A stretch of DNA of 64,000 nucleotides from Galerina marginata. Taxonomy: Eukaryota; Basidiomycota; Agaricomycetes; Agaricales; Galerinaceae. The notes below the pieces were generated by a model that ran no database searches, was not told where the DNA came from, and saw only the letters and a program-made list of their open reading frames with translations. Every line of letters begins with the position of its first letter. Within the stretch, counting starts at the first letter, position 1. Made by a program: the position numbers and the translations under genes. Shown piece after piece: positions 58,674 to 64,000 of this stretch. Where the stretch lies: contig JAECYW010000004.1 of NCBI GenBank assembly GCA_023014335.1, forward strand, positions 124,001 to 188,000, given 5' to 3'.

Positions 58674-59799
58674 GTTGTAGGGCTCTCTGGTGGTTCTCCA
58701 ATCCTAACACGGAAAGCACGACTAGCAGCCGTAGACGTTTGTTCAGGAAAATTGACCCCTATTGTCGGTCGATCCATTGTATCGCCCATCCAAGCCTTTC
58801 CCATCGCAACCCTGAGTATTATTGCCTGCGGGCATATGACCTGAAAGGTGTGGGTGACCGAGCTTCTTCTCCCAGAGAGAAAAGCTTAGGACTCACATTC
58901 AATGCACCCACAATAGCAGAGAGTGACAAAGCTTTAATCGAGTTAGTAGCCACCAAGACTATCCCAGCAAGCGTCATTGGGACAGCAGATTCAACAAGAA
59001 TAGCAATCACTCCTGTGTATCGCCAGTAGGACTTGTTCGCTCGTGAAATATAAATGATTCTGCCGACAATTAGTCCTGTAAGCATAGTATTGAGGGCAGC
59101 TGCCAATACGACCCAAGACACGGCGAAGTTACTAATCTGCTTCACCGTGAAAGTTGCATCGTGAATGGTGCCCTCTGCCGAGCCAAATAATATACCCAAC
59201 ACTGTATGAAGAACATATGCAGTATTTGACAGTTATTCATGATATTTACAGAGAGCGAACTCGCCTATTTCAGCGATAAATATGACAAAGGGAAAGCCCA
59301 TAACTTTCCAGTTTTCGTTCCAAACGATACAACAACGGTATAGCTATTAACCAGAAAACATTAGAAGTTTGTCGGCCAATCAAAAAACTGTATGGCTTGC
59401 CAATAGTGCGTCACTCAATGCCAGAGCAAGGACCCCACACGAAACATTCAACACTTCGAACCAACTATCCTTAACAGACTTGAGGAATGCTACCGGTCCA
59501 CCTGGAAATTTTCGACGGTCGATCCACATTAATTCTTCAATTAATCCACTCGTCGCGATTTCGACAGTGAAAACAAGCAGCTGGATGAAGCCGAAGCCTG
59601 TTAAGACTACGCGCAAACGAGGGGACAGAGTGCTCTGTCCTTTGAGGAGGTACCACGAGTGGAATACCATGTAGATATGGATGCCTATGCTCATGTTTAA
59701 AACGTAAGCTCGAGAATATTACAGGTCAATCTCACCGTATGCAATAGTTGCTAAATTGTTTCCTATCCATTTGGAACGCTCATTCGGGAGTGTGGACAT
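58674..59799 (-). CDS. Mushroom-specific seven-helix membrane protein, unknown function (five exons)
   Basis: ATG at 59799 (MSTLPNERSKWIGNN). Exons about 59799-59736, 59685-59404, 59342-59251, 59203-58901 and 58841-58674 join in phase. Hydrophobic helices include VVLTGFGFIQLLVFTVEIA, WFEVLNVSCGVLALALSDALL, GFPFVIFIAEIGEFALL, WVVLAAALNTMLTGLIVGRI and IAILVESAVPMTLAGIVLVA. The motifs YRCCIVWNENWKV and the C-terminal CPQAIILRVAMGKAW are characteristic of a large family of receptor-like, uncharacterised membrane proteins in Agaricomycetes. The second intron seems to have a GC donor (gcaagc). The C-terminal tail is hydrophilic (PPESPTTVV). Function is unknown; a sensory role is only a guess from topology. 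Confidence 0.75.
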
Positions 59800-61580
59800 C
59801 TTGAGATTGTGAAAGGTGTCGGTGAGGGCTGAGTCCAGTTTTTATATCAGCTTTATACATTTCCGATTGACAACTCAATGGAACTAGAAGTTTAGATATC
59901 AATAAACAGGTCGTAATCATGCGAAGAGCATGGGTTTCTGATTTGTGAAAGAAGACCAGTTCAAGTAGCTTCGATGCAACCATTGGACCACTTCAGGTCT
60001 GTTTCTTGATGATTTGGGTTTGTTCACTAAGCAGTTTCTTGACATGTGCTCTTAGCCGCACAACTGAGCTGGGCCCGACATTGATGTGTAATTAAAGACA
60101 GAGGAGAAACGGTTTTTTGAACAGCTGTAACTTGTAAGTCACTTGTCGGGCGCTTAGCCATTGTTCTCGCAGTCAACTATGTAGATGAACTTCTGATCCT
60201 GGTTTAGATTGGCAGGGTGAATGACCACCCTATCTCTATTTACTCATTGGCGCAATCTTGATTCTTACTAGGCGGGTGCTAGTGGTTGTTAGAGCTCAAC
60301 ACCGGTGGAGTTGCCACGGACATGAATTTTTGCCACAGCCTACTCCTTGATGGATGCAATTCAGTGTATCCATTCAAAGTTTCACCTCTTCAAGTTGAAA
60401 CATGCAGCTGGGTTAGATTTCTCTCAGAACTTCACAAAATCTATAACGTTTTTGCTTTCAACGCGTCAATGAAAAGAGATGAAGCGGCGGATTGGGAATT
60501 TTGGTAACCCACCTTCTAGTTGATCTTGCTACTACTGCCTACCTTAGCAATCTTCCTGGGGTGATAATATTAGAGCGGAGGTTGTGAGCTTGCTAGGTTC
60601 CATTCCTATCAAACCTCGCATTGTCTTGACTTCGATACTTATCATTTCACCTACAGGGCCTACAGCCGCCCGAAATGATGCTATCGCCGACCACGACGGA
60701 AAACAAGCCACGGCTGTGCATTAGTATGATTACGCCGTCTTTCCATATATCCATTTACCATCCTAACTACAAAATAGGACTTTATATTACTATGAATATT
60801 ACGGGAATAGGGCAACGCGGAAGTTGCACGAACTGCCGAGGCTGGTTCCTCTGCACTAGTGGGTAGCAACGGGCTTGGGGTTCGGAAAGAAGAGAAGAAG
60901 CGGTTTCTCGCGAGCTGGGCTCAAAGCGTAGAACCATCTTCTGGGTGTTTCTAAGAGGTACGCGATAACTCAGCGGAGGCCTCCTAGTTGTATTGCGGGG
61001 TCGGGGGGTGGGGGTATGGTTGCAGGTGGTGGCGCGGCTTGCTGGCATTGAAGCAGTTGGGTAATAGTAGGGAAGTTGCTGGTGGAGGGGGGCGGGAGTT
61101 AGAGGCCAGCCAGCAAGGGTCGCGAGATACCAGGCGTTATCCTTGGAGAAGGCAAGGGAACCATGCGGGGTTATGTAAAGGGGAAGACAGCGTTTTTCAC
61201 GTCGGCGGGAACACACCTCGAGAAAGGGAAGAGCAAGGCTATAGTTGTGGCTCTGAGGCCACAAACGAGCACAAAGTCATCCAAAACGGTTAGAAATGGG
61301 ATCGATATACACCACCAATCGCCAACACTTGCGAAGTAGCGTATATCATTTCCAATTCTCGCTGTTTTCGATGGTTTTGGGCTCAGAGTAGCCTTGCTAT
61401 TCTCTTTCATAAGTGCCTTCACGAAAGCCCTCCAGACTAGGAGCAGACGAAATCAGCGTCATGGTTTACGCAGATTACATCTGCTCGTTCAATCTCAGAG
61501 CATCATGAAGGCGGTTGTGGCCCGCCTACCGAAATAAGACGCCGGTTTGAAGAATGAGGACTTGAAGTATCCTGAGCTGG
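59800..61580. other. No gene recognised
   Basis: Open frames on both strands at 60782-61293 overlap in a G-rich segment ('gcggggtcggggggtggggg' near 60995), which explains their length. No motif was found. Confidence 0.45.
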
Positions 61581-62467
61581 TTAGTGAAAAACAGTCCACG
61601 TTAATTGGTGAATGGTAATTAGAGGTCCAGAAAAACTGTAACGCACACAGCGGTCTCGAACAACTTCATCATTCAGCGCAGTGGTTACACTGAAGTTCCC
61701 TCCGGACACAACAAAGTGGTGGGCATTCTGGAACATGCCTGTAAAATAATGAATATAGTGCATATTTGGTATGAAATATACATAGCAACTTACCCGGCGA
61801 ATCTGAGGAACGAGCTTCCAAATGATCGTTCTGAACATGAAAGCGGTCCATTATTCCCTATTGTCATAAGTCGCTCCAGAGTTTAGGTGCTTGTTTATAG
61901 GTAGTCTTTTCGTCTTACCTGGAAGTCTGCCATGAATGCATCCAGACGAGAATTGATTTCGTCTTCAGAGAGTTGACTGCATGTCGCGTTAAAAGCAATT
62001 TCAAGTAGGATCCTGTTCGGGAAACCCTTTAGACTCGCTGGAATTTAAATAAGAAAACGGACTGACAATTCATATGTCGTCAAGGACGCGTTGAGATAGG
62101 GGAGAGCAGACGATAGCGGAAGGAATTGAACGTTTTCCCAGACTTGCTTGGGCAAGTCGGAGACTCTTTGCAGCGTGCAACTGTCGACGCTTTCTCCCTA
62201 GAGTAACCAGGGTGAGTCGCACCGAGCCAGTATAAAACCTCAACGGGATGCACTTGCCTTCATCGCCTGAACAACCTCCTCTGCTTTGGCCATAACTGCT
62301 TTCATCCTGAACAGAAAATGAATCAACTCGTCCGGATGGTGGCCGGCTCCATCAAGTCGAAGGGCCGCGTTCGAAAAATTTGACTGTCGTGGAGGCGTAA
62401 GCCTCCACGACGCTGAGGGCATCGCTTCAAAGTCTAGGGAATTGTGAAAGAACAGAATGAAGGACAT
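61581..62467 (-). CDS. N-terminal half of an NLR-type or related mushroom protein, apparently truncated
   Basis: From MSFILFFHNSLDFEA at 62467, exons can be joined through introns near 62260-62205, 62085-62045, 61920-61855 and 61795-61740. Recognisable pieces are LIHFLFRMKAVMAKAEEVVQ, RVSDLPKQVWENVQFLPLSS, a helical segment GFPNRILLEIAFNATCSQLSEDEI, and finally GMFQNAHHFVVSGGNFSV. That last motif, of the form F-x-N-A-x-x-F-x-I-x-G-G-x-F, is one I know from many mushroom proteins, where it sits just before a NACHT/NB-ARC domain. Here the frame stops about 30 residues later and no NTPase follows. It is either a genuinely short protein or a truncated NLR. Confidence 0.5.
62386..62411. repeat. 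Perfect 11-bp hairpin with GTAA loop
   Basis: GTCGTGGAGGC and its inverse flank a GTAA loop. The core CGTGGAGGC...GCCTCCACG also forms the hairpin at 30544-30580 in the KDZ element. It lies within the first exon of the preceding minus-strand gene. Confidence 0.9.
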
Positions 62468-62926
62468 TTGGTTTCCGCCACCTTTTTATAAACCCACATA
62501 CACAGCCCTCTCGTGCTCCATGCTGCTCTACTCGGAATTCGATGATTTTGGAATACCTATGTCCGTGGCAGTGTAACGGGTGTTGATGCGGTGTTAATTT
62601 CTCGCAATAGTCATCCACATATCCCCTGCAGAGAACCTACCACATTTAATTCTGAAAACATGATCAGTTCAAGTAGACTTTGCGGAGAAATTCATTCGAC
62701 GATCGCACTGTTTCAGTTCCGCGTCCTATGCACCTCAGAATACGAAGGCTTAAATCAAAATCGTATAATAGTTGAATGGTTATTAATTAGGCGGTGACGG
62801 GAGCCGCAGGGCAGTAAAAAGTTGATGCGCGAGTCGGCCAGACATTTGGAGGAATATTGACCGAGGCCGATGAGCCTCGTGAATGGTGGTCGGGTTATTT
62901 TACGCAGAACGTCTGCGTTCAAAAGG
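62468..62926. other. No gene recognised
   Basis: Short upstream region of the minus-strand gene. It has only small frames. Confidence 0.45.
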
Positions 62927-64000
62927 AATCGAACCTTCCTCCAGAAAGAAAATGAATCATCATAAAACATTAGAGGGTAGGAAGGACCCGGGTATGTAGG
63001 ATACGTCTAACATAAATAATCAGCCACATTGCTTAAAAGGGGGAGAAGGAGGTTACGTACCTATTCCTACTGTCCAAAAACAGATCCTCGTCGCCCATAG
63101 CTCGCTCGGTTTTCTATGGCTCGGAGAGTTTTCTGCAGTCATGACGATACAGCACCAGTAGGCGACAGACGATTATGACGAATAACTACAGCGGATAGCA
63201 ATTATATAGAGAGAGTAGAGAAAAACATGGAAAGGGCTTACGCGACTCCGTACATTCAATTCGCGTGTACTTCGCGAAAGCTAAGACCGACGGGTATCTA
63301 GAATAGCGATGCTATAAGGCGGAGACGATCTCAAATTCAGATAACGGGCATAAGGGTAGAAGCTTGAAGACTTACATCAATATCTTGATTCGTGAGCGCC
63401 AACGCCGCGACTCATGGGGTCTTGCTAAAAACTAAGGCTTGGGTGACAAACGTGGCCCAGGACTTCCACATTGTGGTTGCATATATGAAGCTGACGGAAT
63501 TCAACTGCTTAAATTCGCGCATACAATCAACAAAAAACCGAAATTGGAATTACCTTGGACCATTACCGTGAATCCACTCAGTCGATGTCTATCGGAAGTC
63601 GTCAAATGCTTCTCCTGATTCAAGAGCGACACGATTGGATGCGTATATGCGCTTAGAACAAGCTAAAAACTTGCTGATCCTGCACTGGACCTGAGATGAG
63701 GTAGGCGATAGATGAACTGCCCAACCGATAGATATCAGCCATGCTCCGTCTCCTTGAAATACAAAGATAGGCAGCATACGTACCACTGTTAAGCCGTGTA
63801 ACTCTTTCGTGCTTCGCTTCAACAATTAGACGCGCGAACGAGCTAGTGGCGTTTCCTCCTCCTTCACCCGATGTCCTTGCGACGCCCGAGCTGGAAGTAG
63901 TTGGGCCGATAGCGTAGCATACCGCTGCTGAAAGTTTAACTAGACGCCAGTCGTCCTAGTCCTTCCGATATCCAGCGGGGGTTGGGGACGAGCTCCATCG
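62927..64000. repeat. 1-kb direct repeat, copy 2 (runs off the window)
   Basis: Same-orientation counterpart of 55085-56115. It continues to the window edge, so its true length is unknown. Confidence 0.65.

Overview
This window is nuclear DNA of a filamentous fungus, almost certainly a mushroom-forming basidiomycete (Agaricomycetes). Genes are cut by many 45-70 bp GT-AG introns. The recognisable families are typical of that group: a KDZ (Kyakuja-Dileera-Zisupton) transposase with a CxC2-like cysteine cluster, a C2/NACHT/ankyrin NLR, a cospin-like beta-trefoil inhibitor, a small secreted cysteine-rich protein, and lineage-specific multipass membrane proteins. Gene density is low and repeats dominate.

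Layout. 1-9.2 kb: degenerate direct repeats (1-1125 and 8087-9160) around a 5.0 kb almost perfect palindrome (1175-6190) that is bounded by a 7-bp target-site duplication. 10.8-11.6 kb: a four-exon small secreted protein gene. 11.6-15.5 kb: a GC-rich stretch without a secure gene, then a dispersed repeat. 15.5-38.9 kb: one minus-strand NLR gene (C2-like, helical N-terminal domain, NACHT, about 12 ankyrin repeats) split by a 19,129-bp transposon at 15990-35118. Removing the transposon and one copy of its 7-bp target duplication rejoins the ankyrin reading frame. The transposon has near-identical terminal inverted repeats and an apparently intact KDZ transposase gene. It also holds four further multi-exon genes arranged in divergent and convergent pairs, and a non-coding 5.55 kb foldback region studded with short perfect hairpins. 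39.1-40.0 kb: decayed fragments of an ISWI-type chromatin remodeller. 42-43.6 kb: a four-helix membrane protein and a single-pass hypothetical protein. 43.8-44.7 kb: a repeat cluster sharing a palindrome with the transposon. 45.8-47.9 kb: a large fungal membrane protein. 49.9-51.5 kb: a tandem repeat and a 948-bp TIR element. 52.4-53.8 kb: a nuclease-like relic and a beta-trefoil inhibitor gene. 55-64 kb: a 1-kb direct repeat pair, a seven-helix membrane protein gene and the N-terminal half of another NLR-type gene.

How it fits together. The main system is a large, probably young KDZ transposon. It encodes a transposase of about 1,290 residues, an acidic-tailed protein 54 bp downstream of it, a basic HMG-like protein, a cysteine-cluster/coiled-coil protein and a proline-repeat protein. 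It sits inside, and disrupts, an immune-type NLR. The 5-kb palindrome at the left of the window ends in nearly the same bases (CACATAGGG versus CACATGGG) and also made a 7-bp duplication, so it may be a non-autonomous relative. Exon boundaries were placed by eye from splice signals and reading-frame continuity. No database or alignment program was run.
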